Assembly (NCBI GenBank): GCA_022704185.1
Contig: JAKJGV010000008.1
Span: forward strand, 1 to 41,161
DNA length: 41,161 nt
Origin: Verrucomicrobiota bacterium
GTDB taxonomy: Bacteria; Verrucomicrobiota; Kiritimatiellia; CAIQIC01; JAGNIJ01
Reading direction: 5' to 3'
Position numbers and translations under genes: made by a program. The notes beneath the pieces were generated by a model. It made no database searches. It was not told where the DNA came from and saw only the letters and a list, made by a program, of their open reading frames with translations. Within the stretch, counting starts at the first letter, position 1. Every line of letters starts with the position of its first letter. Positions 15,837-24,899 of this stretch are shown in pieces.

Positions 15837-16574
15837 TCAAACGCAATCGCGCAGCCTTTCATGCGCGAGCGCGAGCAGGGCCACGCAAGCCGTATCCGCG
15901 CGCAGGGTGCGGCGTCCCATGCTCACCCGCGTGAAGCCGTGCGCCTTCAGCAGGTTCGTTTCGTATTCGGTCCACCCGCCTTCGGGGCCGACGGCGAGCA
16001 GGACGCGCCGCTCGCGGCCGGACACGGCATCGAGCATGGAAACATCGCCCCGCGCGTCAGCGGCAAGGCGAAGCGCATCAGGCGCGAGCCGATCGAGATC
16101 GTCTTCGACAAGAACTTTGAACTGCTTGTGAACGCTGACTTCCGGCAGGCGCGTATCCTGCGCCTGCTGGAGCCCCTCGACCAGCAACGGCCGGAAGAAG
16201 TCCGGATTCAGCACGTGCGTGTCGAAGTAATTTCGCTCCACTTTCCACGCGTTGGTCAGGATGATGCGGCCGACTCCCAACGCGGCGAGTTGGGCCCAGA
16301 GTCGCTTCATGACCTTCGGGCGGGGAAGCGCGAGCAGAAGATCAATCCGCGGACGCGGCGGGGCCTCGCCACCCAAACAGCATTGAATCTCAACTTGATC
16401 GCCGTCCACCCGAATTGCTTCCGCAACGCCAAGCGGACCGTCGAGAACGCCCACACGCAGCGAATCGCCGGGCTTCGCATGAAGCACGGTTCGGATGTGA
16501 AGCGCCCGGTGATCGCGCAACACGACGCGCGCGGCATCAACGACCTCGCCCGGTTCGAGAAGAATCAGATTCAT
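15837..16574 (-). CDS. rsmE: 16S rRNA m3U1498 methyltransferase
   Basis: A 245-aa SPOUT-class enzyme that methylates N3 of uridine 1498 in 16S rRNA. The N-terminal PUA-like part has RDHRALHIRTVLHAKPGD. The knotted SPOUT core shows LLLALPRPKVMKRLWAQLAALGV, the GPEGGWTEYE SAM-binding loop, and the C-terminal MGRRTLRADTACVALLA signature. Length is normal. No Shine-Dalgarno is evident before the ATG. It stands between the XRE regulator and the DUF3034 gene, all on the minus strand but with wider gaps. Confidence 0.93.
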   Translation of the reverse strand: MNLILLEPGEVVDAARVVLRDHRALHIRTVLHAKPGDSLRVGVLDGPLGVAEAIRVDGDQVEIQCCLGGEAPPRPRIDLLLALPRPKVMKRLWAQLAALGVGRIILTNAWKVERNYFDTHVLNPDFFRPLLVEGLQQAQDTRLPEVSVHKQFKVLVEDDLDRLAPDALRLAADARGDVSMLDAVSGRERRVLLAVGPEGGWTEYETNLLKAHGFTRVSMGRRTLRADTACVALLALAHERLRDCV

Positions 16575-16630
16575 TCACCGGCATAGTGAGGCAAAGCCCA
16601 CTGCGGATCAGGCTTTTTTTGCGGGCGCAA

Positions 16631-16656
16631 GCCGGGCGCGGAATTCCGCGCCCGGC
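16631..16656. other. Perfect 26-bp palindrome
   Basis: GCCGGGCGCGGAA is followed directly by its reverse complement, with no loop. It lies between rsmE and the 3' end of the DUF3034 gene. For a minus-strand transcript, A residues rather than T residues follow the stem, so it is not a standard intrinsic terminator for that gene, although the hairpin could protect the 3' end. Confidence 0.6.
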
Positions 16657-16672
16657 CGGCTCTTCCTTCCAC

Positions 16673-17521
16673 TCAAAACGCGTACTGAGCGCTCAACACC
16701 ACACCATCGCCAAGCCCGACCTCCGACGTGGATTCGTGATCCCCGCCGTTCACATAGGCCAGCACCAGCGTCAGGTTCGCGTCATAGAGCCAGGCGAGAT
16801 TCGCATTCCAGTGGTTTGCGTTCTCAAACGAATCGAACTTGGAGCCCTGCTCGAATTCCAGGCCCAGCGTGAGCTTGGAAGACAGGATCACATTCGCGTT
16901 CCCGAAGAGCGTCACGTCGCGTTCGTCATCGTAGCCGAAGACGCCGTTTACGTAACCCCTGGAGGAACGCAGACCGCCCGACAGGAGGACTGGAGCAGGC
17001 AGCGCGGTGATCAGCTTCGTCGCCACGCCATAGAAATCCACCGCGCTGTTATCCACTCCGTCTGCCACATCCGATGTTTGCTTGAATATCGCACCCGCAG
17101 CGATCGCGGGGACGAAGCTCTTGCCGCCGGCGTTCTCCGGCACGAGCAGGAGCTTTGTGCCCACGTTGTTCTTGTGGATATTCTTCCCATCCGGCGCGAT
17201 GACTTCGTGGCTGTACGAGAACTCCAACCGATCGAATACGCTGAAAGCAGCACCATGGCTGACCCAGTCCGCGTCAATGTCGCCGAGGTTCACATACCAG
17301 AACCCGAACTGGGGCTTGCTGATGAAGTCGGGTTTCCACGCCCACGCCTCGTCAGCCTGGCCCTTGTTCTGCCCCGCCACGTAAGCCAGCGGGTTGAAGG
17401 CAATGCCCCCCGCTCCCTCAATCGCGGTCAGCGGAACGCCCGCGTGCGCGTTTCCGCCGATCCATGCAATCAGGCTTGCGGCAATCACGATCCATTTTAC
17501 TGCGTTTAACTGCTTCTTCAT
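16673..17521 (-). CDS. DUF3034-family outer-membrane protein
   Basis: A 282-aa exported protein. Residues 1-27 are a classical signal peptide (MKKQLN, hydrophobic core, cleavage after AHA). The mature part opens GVPLTAIEGAGGIAFNPLAY, the hallmark of DUF3034, then runs as alternating amphipathic strands (GFWYVNLGDIDADW, LEFSYSHEVIA, VFGYDDERDVTLFGNANVI) and ends in Phe, as expected of a beta-barrel. Function of the family is not established. It is monocistronic: an intrinsic terminator for the upstream operon lies at 17567-17608 in the 208-bp gap before it. Confidence 0.83.
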   Translation of the reverse strand: MKKQLNAVKWIVIAASLIAWIGGNAHAGVPLTAIEGAGGIAFNPLAYVAGQNKGQADEAWAWKPDFISKPQFGFWYVNLGDIDADWVSHGAAFSVFDRLEFSYSHEVIAPDGKNIHKNNVGTKLLLVPENAGGKSFVPAIAAGAIFKQTSDVADGVDNSAVDFYGVATKLITALPAPVLLSGGLRSSRGYVNGVFGYDDERDVTLFGNANVILSSKLTLGLEFEQGSKFDSFENANHWNANLAWLYDANLTLVLAYVNGGDHESTSEVGLGDGVVLSAQYAF

Positions 17522-17566
17522 AACTAATGTGTCCTCATCTTGATTGTTTCTTTCATTGCTTGCTTG

Positions 17567-17608
17567 AAAAACAAAAACCCACTTTCACGAACCGCCCGGG
17601 AAAGTGGG
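17567..17608 (-). terminator. Intrinsic terminator of the metY-cbs-lyase operon
   Basis: On the minus strand CCCACTTTC (17608-17600) pairs with GAAAGTGGG (17586-17578) in a perfect 9-bp stem, followed immediately by TTTTTGTTTTT. It lies about 120 bases after the stop of the cystathionine lyase gene and 46 bases before the DUF3034 start. This is the clearest terminator in the window. Confidence 0.85.
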
Positions 17609-17729
17609 AAGCTGATCCAACCTGTATGATGCTTCATCTCAAGGCCAGACCCCTCCCCTGCCCCCGGGCCGACTACAGATGCACAGGGGTCTCGCAAATA
17701 CTTTGGTCCGCGGCCGTTTCATTTGATCC

Positions 17730-18872
17730 CTACCGCTCCCCGAGCGCGGCCTGGATATCCGCCTTCAAATCGTCCACATGCTCGATGCCGACGGAGAGCC
17801 GCAGCAGGTTGTCCTTGATGCCGCGCTTCGCGCGCTCGTCGGACGAAAAGGATGCGTGCGTCATCTTCGGCGGATAGCAGACCAGCGACTCCACGCCGCC
17901 CAGGCTCTCGGCAAGAACAAACACCTTGAGCTTTCCGACTGCCGCCTGCACGGCTTCATAACCGCCTTTCAGTTCCGCGCTGATCATCCCTCCGAATCCG
18001 CTCATCTGCCGTCGCGCGATATCGTGTCCGGGGTGCTCCGGCAACCCCGGGTAGTAAACGCGCTCGACGGACGGATGTTTCTGAAGAAACAACGCGAGAT
18101 CCTCCGCATTGCGGGAATGCCGCTCCATGCGGATCGCCAGGGTCTTCAAGCCGCGCAGCGCGAGCCAGCAATCCCACGGGCCCGGAACCGCCCCCGCGGC
18201 GTTCTGGTACATTTTGATCGCCGAGAAGGCTTCGTCGTCCGAAGTCACCACCGCGCCGCCGATCAGATCACTGTGTCCGCCGATGTACTTCGTCGTGCTG
18301 TGCACCACGATGTCCGCGCCCAGTTCGAGCGGCCGCTGAAGCGCCGGACTCGCGAACGTGTTGTCCACCACCAGCCGGATTCCGCGTCCCCGTACCGCCT
18401 CCGCAACAGCCCGGATATCCGCGACATGCAGCAGGGGATTCGTCGGCGTTTCGATCCAGATCAGTTTCGTGTTTTCGCGCACGGCGCCCGCGAATCGCGC
18501 GACGTCGCCCGTGTCTTCGTAGGTGGTGTCCACGCCCCAGCGCCGGAACACCTTCTCCAACAGGCGATAGGTTCCGCCGTAAAGATCGCTTCCGGCCAAC
18601 ACGTGATCGCCCGGCCCCAGCAGGTTCAATACCGCCGTGGTCGCCGCGACGCCGGACGCGAACGCGAGCCCATGCCTGCCGCTCTCGAGCGATGCGAGCG
18701 CCTGCTCGAGCGCCGCGCGCGTCGGATTGCCCGTCCGCGAATACTCGTACCCGCGCGGTTTTCCGATCGCATCCTGTTCATAGGTGGAGGTTTGATACAC
18801 CGGTGTCGTAACCGCGCCCGTCGCCGGATCCGTCGGCTGCCCGTCGTGAATGGCACGCGTTTCAAATTTCAT
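17730..18872 (-). CDS. Cystathionine gamma-lyase/synthase family PLP enzyme
   Basis: A 380-aa trans-sulfuration enzyme: ETRAIHDGQ at the start, YSRTGNPTR, SGVAATTAVLNLL, the PLP lysine in STTKYIGGHSD, and AESLGGVESLVCYPPKMTHAS near the end. Sequence alone does not separate gamma-lyase from gamma-synthase. The gene directly follows and overlaps cbs, so the likely job is cleavage of cystathionine to cysteine in reverse transsulfuration. The frame is open to 18929, but MKFETRAIH at 18872 has a GGAGA Shine-Dalgarno and a family-like N-terminus. It overlaps cbs by 11 bases. Confidence 0.9.
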   Translation of the reverse strand: MKFETRAIHDGQPTDPATGAVTTPVYQTSTYEQDAIGKPRGYEYSRTGNPTRAALEQALASLESGRHGLAFASGVAATTAVLNLLGPGDHVLAGSDLYGGTYRLLEKVFRRWGVDTTYEDTGDVARFAGAVRENTKLIWIETPTNPLLHVADIRAVAEAVRGRGIRLVVDNTFASPALQRPLELGADIVVHSTTKYIGGHSDLIGGAVVTSDDEAFSAIKMYQNAAGAVPGPWDCWLALRGLKTLAIRMERHSRNAEDLALFLQKHPSVERVYYPGLPEHPGHDIARRQMSGFGGMISAELKGGYEAVQAAVGKLKVFVLAESLGGVESLVCYPPKMTHASFSSDERAKRGIKDNLLRLSVGIEHVDDLKADIQAALGER

Positions 18873-20259
18873 ATGCGCTTCTCCAAAGCTGGTCCGACGA
18901 CCGGGCCTGCCGCCCCGTCCACGAAGCAATCAGGTCCGCCCGCGTGACAAAACCCACAGCCTGCCCCTCGCGCGTCACAATGATGCCCGGCACGGCGCCC
19001 AACAACACCCGGTATGCTTCCGACACATCCGTCTCCTCGTCCATGGACGGCAGCGGCTTTGCCATCACGGCCTGAATTTCCTGGTTCCGGATATCGAGCC
19101 CGTCGTGCAGAAGCTTCATCACCGTGGACTCGCTCAGGCTGCCGACCACATTCCCGTTCTCGATCACCGGGACCTGCGAGATGTTGTAGGCTTGCATCAG
19201 GTTGATCGCATCCACCAGTTTCTGGCGCGGGCGCACGCTCAACAATCCGCTGACGGACAACTTGCCCCGAATCACATCCCCGATCTTCAATGTCGCCTTC
19301 GACTGGTCTTCCCAGAAGCCGTTCTCCTGCATCCACGCATCGTTGTAGATCTTCGTGATGTAGTTCCTGCCCGTGTCGGGCAACAGCACCACGATGAAAT
19401 GCGGATGCGCCAGCCGCTGCGCAAACCGCAGCGCCGCAGCCACCGCTGTGCCGCACGATCCGCCGACCAGCAAGCCCTCTTCGCGCGCCAGGCGTCGCGC
19501 GGTATTGAACGACTCCTTGTCGCTCACGCGCACCATTTCGTCCACAAGCTGGCGGTTGAAGGTCTTCGGAATGAAGTCCTCCCCTATGCCCTCCACCTTG
19601 TAGGAACGAGGCGTGTCGCCCGAAAGAATGGACCCCTCCGGATCCGCCCCCACCACGATGAGGTTCTTGTTCTTTTCCTTGAGATACCGCGACACGCCGG
19701 AGATCGTGCCGCCGGTTCCCATGCCCGCCACGAAAACCTCGACTTGTCCGCCCGAATCTTCCCAGATCTCGGGACCCGTCGTGAGATAGTGAATGAGCGG
19801 GTTGTTCGGGTTCGCGAACTGGTTCGGCCGGAAAGCGCCGGGAATCTCGCGGGCCAGGCGATCGGCCACTCCGTTGTAGCTGTCCGGCGAATCCGGCGCA
19901 ACGCTCGTCGCCGTAATGACCACTTCCGCGCCGTACGCGCGCAGCAGGCTGATCTTGTCCTGGCTCATCTTGTCCGGCATGACCACGATGAGCCGATACC
20001 CCTTCACCGCCGCCGCCAGCGCGAGACCGACGCCCGTGTTGCCCGCCGTGGCCTCGACGATGGTGCCGCCGGGCTTGAGCAACCCCTCGCGCTCCGCGGC
20101 CTCGATCATCGCCAGGGCGATCCGGTCCTTGACGCTCCCACCCGGGTTCAGGAACTCGGCTTTGACATAGATGGGCGACTCGACGTCCGCCGCGATCCGG
20201 TTCAAACGGATCAGCGGCGTACGCCCGATGGCTTGCAGAACATTCCCGTACGACGACAT
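18862..20259 (-). CDS. cbs: Cystathionine beta-synthase with C-terminal CBS pair
   Basis: A 465-aa PLP enzyme that condenses homocysteine with serine to cystathionine. The catalytic half has IGRTPLIRLN, the PLP lysine in PGGSVKDRIA (near residue 44), EATAGNTGVGLA and GTGGTISGVSRYL. Residues about 340-450 hold two CBS modules (YNISQVPVIENGNVVGSLSE; VPGIIVTREGQAVGFVTRADL), the regulatory domain that binds SAM or adenylates in relatives. There is no N-terminal heme domain. The CBS domains separate it from CysK, which lies at 23903-24832. AGAGG stands 5 bases before the ATG; metY ends 26 bases upstream. Confidence 0.92.
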   Translation of the reverse strand: MSSYGNVLQAIGRTPLIRLNRIAADVESPIYVKAEFLNPGGSVKDRIALAMIEAAEREGLLKPGGTIVEATAGNTGVGLALAAAVKGYRLIVVMPDKMSQDKISLLRAYGAEVVITATSVAPDSPDSYNGVADRLAREIPGAFRPNQFANPNNPLIHYLTTGPEIWEDSGGQVEVFVAGMGTGGTISGVSRYLKEKNKNLIVVGADPEGSILSGDTPRSYKVEGIGEDFIPKTFNRQLVDEMVRVSDKESFNTARRLAREEGLLVGGSCGTAVAAALRFAQRLAHPHFIVVLLPDTGRNYITKIYNDAWMQENGFWEDQSKATLKIGDVIRGKLSVSGLLSVRPRQKLVDAINLMQAYNISQVPVIENGNVVGSLSESTVMKLLHDGLDIRNQEIQAVMAKPLPSMDEETDVSEAYRVLLGAVPGIIVTREGQAVGFVTRADLIASWTGRQARSSDQLWRSAYEI

Positions 20260-20285
20260 GACGCCTCTTCAAGCATGCGAGATGC

Positions 20286-21590
<1,305 letters not shown>

Positions 21591-21637
21591 TTATGTTCTT
21601 CGCTTCGCTCGGATTGTTGTCTTCCATTCAAACCCAC

Positions 21638-21721
21638 AAAAAAACCCTCGCGCCTTCCGGCCCGGGGGCTTGCCTGCTCTCGCTGCACGCGCTCAGCCAA
21701 GCCCACCTCCCGCCGGAAGGC
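21638..21721 (-). terminator. Candidate attenuator hairpin in metY leader
   Basis: On the minus strand GCCTTCCGGC (21721-21712) pairs with GCCGGAAGGC (21661-21652), and inside it GGGCTTG pairs with CAAGCCC. Seven bases (GCGAGGG) separate the stem from a run of seven T (21644-21638). The 5' arms of both stems lie inside the small Met/Cys-rich ORF, so a ribosome on that ORF would block folding. The 7-base gap before the T-run is longer than usual, so termination strength is uncertain. Confidence 0.65.
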
Positions 21722-21734
21722 AACACATGCACAT
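21693..21734 (-). CDS. Candidate leader peptide MCMCCLPAGGGLG for metY
   Basis: Thirteen codons, ATG TGC ATG TGT TGC and onward, ending TGA at 21693. Five of the first five residues are Met or Cys. AGGTG (21746-21742) stands 7 bases before the ATG, a proper Shine-Dalgarno distance. It lies between the predicted metY promoter and metY, overlapping the 5' arm of the hairpin. By analogy with trp/his-type attenuation and the Cys-rich leader peptides known in mycobacteria, stalling at Cys codons when charged tRNA-Cys is scarce would stop the hairpin forming and raise metY expression. The peptide itself probably has no other role. This is inference from sequence; no homologues could be checked. Confidence 0.6.
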   Translation of the reverse strand: MCMCCLPAGGGLG

Positions 21735-21816
21735 ACCACAACACCTGCACTTTTTCCTATTCACCTTCACAGGAACCACCCTTGCCATTACCCTATTATC
21801 TCTATCGTGTAAATGG

Positions 21817-21844
21817 ACTATAACACGGGAAAACGCGCTGTAAA
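21817..21844 (-). promoter_or_regulatory. metY operon promoter
   Basis: On the minus strand TTTACA (21844-21839), a 16-base spacer and TATAGT (21822-21817) make a sigma70-type promoter. Transcription would begin near 21810, giving a leader of about 230 bases that contains the small ORF and hairpin. Confidence 0.65.
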
Positions 21845-21875
21845 GCAGATTTGTGATCTTTTTTCGGCCCCCGCT

Positions 21876-22745
21876 TTATCGCGCCAAACCCTCGTTCAGG
21901 CTTCCCCTACGATATCCATCCAGATCCATCGCCACATACCTGAACCCGCAGCCGCGGACATGATCCGCGATGCGCTTTCGCATCTCGGGGTCCGCCGCCC
22001 TCGGGATTTCCGACGGGTCGAACTCCAGCCGCGCAATGTCGCCGTGCGCTCTCACCCGGCACGCAGCAAATCCCATGTCGCGCAAGCCGGCTTCCGCACG
22101 CTCGATCATCGCCAGCGTTTCGGCCGAGATGCCGATTCCATACGGCACGCGCGACGCGAGACACGCCGACGCCGGCTGATCCGCTGTCGGCAATTCCAGC
22201 CGCCGGGACGCCGCGCGTATGTCTTCCTTGGTGAACCCCAATTCCTGGAGAGGACTCCTCACGCCGCGCTCCTGCGCCGCGCGCGCACCCGGCCGGTAAT
22301 CGCCGACATCGTCCGCGTTCGCTCCATCCAAAACCACCGCAAGGCCTTCATCTTTCGCGAGATTTTCGAGCAGCCCGAACAACTCCGTTTTGCAATGATA
22401 ACAGCGATCCGGATCGTTCCGCGCGTAATCCGGGTTGTCCAATTCCTTCGCCTGGATCACGCGGTGCCGGATGCCGATTCCCGCAGCGAGCGCCTTTGCT
22501 TCTTCCAACGCGCGGCGCGGAATCGAAGGGGAATCCGCCGTCACCGCCAGCGCGCGGTGACCCAACACCTCGAAGGCCACGGCAGCCAGGTATGTGCTGT
22601 CCACCCCGCCGCTGAAAGCGACCAACACGGACCCCGCATCCTTCATCCACTGCCGAAGCCGCGCCGCTTTTTCCTCCACGACAATCCGAACTTCGGGGTT
22701 CGATGTTCGATGTTCAGCGTTCAATGCTCTCCGCCCCCAATCCAC
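21876..22745 (-). CDS. larE: LarE-like ATP-dependent sulfur transferase
   Basis: About 289 aa of the PP-loop LarE family. SGGVDST (45-51) is the ATP pyrophosphatase loop; NPDYARNDPDRCYHCKTELF (104-123) and PASACLASRVPYG (191-203) are LarE signatures, the latter with Cys195 at the position of the sacrificial cysteine of Lactobacillus LarE. LarE donates its own cysteine sulfur to the nickel-pincer nucleotide of lactate racemase, but larA, larB and larC are not in this window, so the target may differ. ATG 22745 overlaps mnmA by 25 bases and would encode a 7-bp micro-repeat as LNAEHRTSN; GTG 22679 is a plausible truer start. It follows mnmA directly, making a two-gene sulfur-transfer unit. Confidence 0.85.
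   Translation of the reverse strand: MDWGRRALNAEHRTSNPEVRIVVEEKAARLRQWMKDAGSVLVAFSGGVDSTYLAAVAFEVLGHRALAVTADSPSIPRRALEEAKALAAGIGIRHRVIQAKELDNPDYARNDPDRCYHCKTELFGLLENLAKDEGLAVVLDGANADDVGDYRPGARAAQERGVRSPLQELGFTKEDIRAASRRLELPTADQPASACLASRVPYGIGISAETLAMIERAEAGLRDMGFAACRVRAHGDIARLEFDPSEIPRAADPEMRKRIADHVRGCGFRYVAMDLDGYRRGSLNEGLAR
22698..22725. repeat. Four 7-bp micro-repeats at mnmA-larE junction
   Basis: GTTCGAT, GTTCGAT, GTTCAGC and GTTCAAT run end to end. They overlap the mnmA stop codon and the first codons of the larE frame if ATG 22745 is used. Related GTTCGATGTTCAG strings, read as 'FDVRCSMFDVQ' in one frame, are familiar intergenic repeats in PVC-type genomes; that recollection could not be checked here. 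Confidence 0.7.
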
Positions 22746-23797
22746 CCCCCGCCGAGCACCTCATCGCCATCGCAGAAGACGGCGGCCTGGCCGGGCGTCA
22801 CGGCGAACTGCGGCTGGTCGAATTCCACTTCGACCGAACTCCCCTCGCGCAGATGAACCACGCAGGGCGCGCCGGAATGGCGGTATCGCAGCCGCACGTT
22901 GAGGCGACTTTCGTCCGGCGGCGGCTTCCCGGCAACCCACGCGACCTGCCCCACCACGCACCGGGTCGTTGAAACCTCTTCGCGCGTGCCCACCACCACG
23001 ACATTGCTGTCGGCATGCACTTCCTTAACATAGAGACGATCGGCCGCCGACACGCCGATTCCTTCCCGCTGCCCGACGGTGAACCGGAAAAATCCCTCGT
23101 GGCTCCCGACCACCTTCCCCGACGAATCCACGACCGCCCCCTCCTTCTTCAGGTCGGGACGCCGACTCTCGATGAAAGGCGCATACCCATCTTCCTTCAC
23201 GAAGCAGAGATCCTGGCTTTCCGACTCCAGTGGCACGGGAAGGTTGTGAGTCTTTGCATATTCCGTTGCCTGCTCTTTCGTCCACCCGCCCAACGGGAAT
23301 ACGACGCGTCCCAGCTGCGCCTGGTCCAGGCGATGCAGGAAATAGGACTGGTCCTTCTTCGCGTCCACGCCGCGCAGAAGATGCCAGCCGTCGGGCCGAC
23401 GTTCGACGCGCGCGTAATGCCCGGTCGCGATATGCGTGCAACCCAACTCCAACGCGTCTCGAAGCAGGAGCCCGAACTTGATCACCTGGTTGCAGAGAAC
23501 GCAGGGAGAAGGCGTGCGTCCGCGCGCGTATTCCTCGACAAACGCGTCCACAATGCGCTCCCCGAAGAAATCCACGGCGTCGATCACGTAATGCTCGAAC
23601 CCGAGGAACTGCGCGATCTGCCGCGCGCGCATGGCATCCCCCAGCGAGCAGCAACGCGACCCTTCGGACCACAGGTGCGCGGTGAAGCCAACCACCTCGT
23701 GCCCCTGCTCCATAAGCAAGGCCGCGGCGACCGAGCTGTCCAGGCCGCCGCTCATGCCCACCGCGATGCGGAGGGGCTTGGAATCCGTGTGGCTCAT
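22721..23797 (-). CDS. mnmA: tRNA-specific 2-thiouridylase
   Basis: A 358-aa PP-loop enzyme that thiolates U34 of tRNA-Lys, -Glu and -Gln. GMSGGLDSS (14-22) is the ATP-binding loop; Cys102 in PCVLCN and Cys198 in SQDLCF are the nucleophile and persulfide-carrying cysteines. GHYAR and KDQSYFLHRL are also typical. The C-terminal barrel is present, so the protein is full length, ending in a Gly-rich tail. It heads a two-gene unit with the LarE-like protein, in a region devoted to sulfur metabolism. Confidence 0.93.
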   Translation of the reverse strand: MSHTDSKPLRIAVGMSGGLDSSVAAALLMEQGHEVVGFTAHLWSEGSRCCSLGDAMRARQIAQFLGFEHYVIDAVDFFGERIVDAFVEEYARGRTPSPCVLCNQVIKFGLLLRDALELGCTHIATGHYARVERRPDGWHLLRGVDAKKDQSYFLHRLDQAQLGRVVFPLGGWTKEQATEYAKTHNLPVPLESESQDLCFVKEDGYAPFIESRRPDLKKEGAVVDSSGKVVGSHEGFFRFTVGQREGIGVSAADRLYVKEVHADSNVVVVGTREEVSTTRCVVGQVAWVAGKPPPDESRLNVRLRYRHSGAPCVVHLREGSSVEVEFDQPQFAVTPGQAAVFCDGDEVLGGGWIGGGEH

Positions 23798-23837
23798 ACA
23801 GGAAACTTAGCGCAAAGACGCGAAGGGCGCAAAACAT

Positions 23838-23899
23838 CCCCTCACCCCACCCCTCTCCCATTGGGCGAGGGAGCAAGATAAGAGGACCGAGGTGAGGGG
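23838..23899. repeat. REP-like inverted repeat between mnmA and cysK
   Basis: CCCCTCACC at 23838-23846 faces GGTGAGGGG at 23891-23899, with an inner CCTCTCCC/GGGCGAGG pairing. It fills nearly all the gap after the cysK stop. Next to it, at 23811-23836, three 9-base units of the type GCGCAAAGA/CGCGAAGGG/CGCAAAAC form a second small repeat. Both look like dispersed intergenic repeats. Confidence 0.75.
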
Positions 23900-23902
23900 T
23901 TC

Positions 23903-24832
23903 TCACTCGACGAGATTTTTATACAATGGCGTTGAAAGGTAGCGCTCGCCGAAACTGCAGGCGATCGTCACGATGCGTTTGCCCTGAAGTTTGAACTGCT
24001 CAATCGCCTTGCGCACCGCGCATGCGTTCGCGCCGGTGCTGATGCCGGCGAAAATGCCTTCCTGCGCGAGGATGCGGCCCCATTCCATCGCCTCGTCGTT
24101 CGACACCGTGACGACCCCGTTGAGCAGGCTGGTATCGAGGTTCTTCGGGATGAACCCCGCGCCGATGCCCTGGATTTTGTGCGGACCCGGCTTGCCGCCG
24201 CTGATCACGGGCGACGTCTCCGGCTCGACCGCATAGGCTTGAAACGAGGGGTTCTTCTTCCGGATGAACCGCGTCACGCCGGTGATCGTCCCGCCGGTGC
24301 CGACCCCGGTCACGATGGCGTCAATCCGCCCTTCACAAGCCTCCCAGATTTCAGGTCCCGTTGTCGCCTCGTGAATCGCGGGGTTTGCCGGATTGTCAAA
24401 TTGCTGCGGCATCCATCCGTTCGGCGTTTCCGCAAGAATCTCCTGCGCCTTTTCGATCGCGCCCTTCATCCCCTTGTCGGCCGGTGTCAACACGAGCTGC
24501 GCGCCGAGCGCCTTGAGCATCGCCCGCCGTTCAACGCTCATGGATTCCGGCATCGTCAACAGAAGCTTGTACTTCCTCGCGGCGCAGACGAAAGCGAGCG
24601 CAATGCCCGTGTTGCCGCTGGTCGGCTCCACGATCAGCGTGTCCTGCTTGATGAGCCCTCGCTTCTCTCCATCGTCTATCATGGAAACCCCGATACGGTC
24701 CTTCACGCTGTTCATCGGGTTCATGGACTCCAGCTTCAGAAACACTTCCGCCACGCCCCCGCCGAAATGGTCGCCCAACTTCAAGACCGGCGTGCGTCCC
24801 ACGGTGTCAGTCACCTGTTTGAATGCCTTCAT
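23903..24832 (-). CDS. cysK: Cysteine synthase (O-acetylserine sulfhydrylase)
   Basis: A 309-aa PLP enzyme that makes cysteine from O-acetylserine and sulfide. Visible are VGRTPVLKL, the PLP lysine in MNSVKDRIG, EPTSGNTGIALAF, the phosphate-binding GVGTGGTITGV, and IQGIGAGFIP. It lacks CBS domains and is of normal length. The frame is open 12 codons upstream, but MKAFKQVTDTVGRTP at 24832 has a GAGGG Shine-Dalgarno 5 bases away. It is transcribed from its own promoter (24900-24928) and is not fused to the mnmA unit, from which the REP-like repeat separates it. Confidence 0.94.
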   Translation of the reverse strand: MKAFKQVTDTVGRTPVLKLGDHFGGGVAEVFLKLESMNPMNSVKDRIGVSMIDDGEKRGLIKQDTLIVEPTSGNTGIALAFVCAARKYKLLLTMPESMSVERRAMLKALGAQLVLTPADKGMKGAIEKAQEILAETPNGWMPQQFDNPANPAIHEATTGPEIWEACEGRIDAIVTGVGTGGTITGVTRFIRKKNPSFQAYAVEPETSPVISGGKPGPHKIQGIGAGFIPKNLDTSLLNGVVTVSNDEAMEWGRILAQEGIFAGISTGANACAVRKAIEQFKLQGKRIVTIACSFGERYLSTPLYKNLVE

Positions 24833-24899
24833 AAATCCCTCTTTTGAAACACGTTTTGCCGTTGCCACATAACATACGTATTATCAATCGGAATACTGT

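Noticed and set aside
16600-16672. Palindrome plus T7 run as a terminator of the DUF3034 gene
   Set aside because: On the minus strand the run after the stem is A, not T; on the plus strand the T-run comes before the stem and no plus-strand gene ends here.
21693-21800. Cobalamin or SAM-I riboswitch in the metY leader
   Set aside because: GGTTCC..AATAGGAA faintly resembles the start of a cobalamin element, but no B12 box (GTCAGGAGACCTGC-like) or SAM-I core (GGCCCGATGAAACC..GGCAACC-like) is found.
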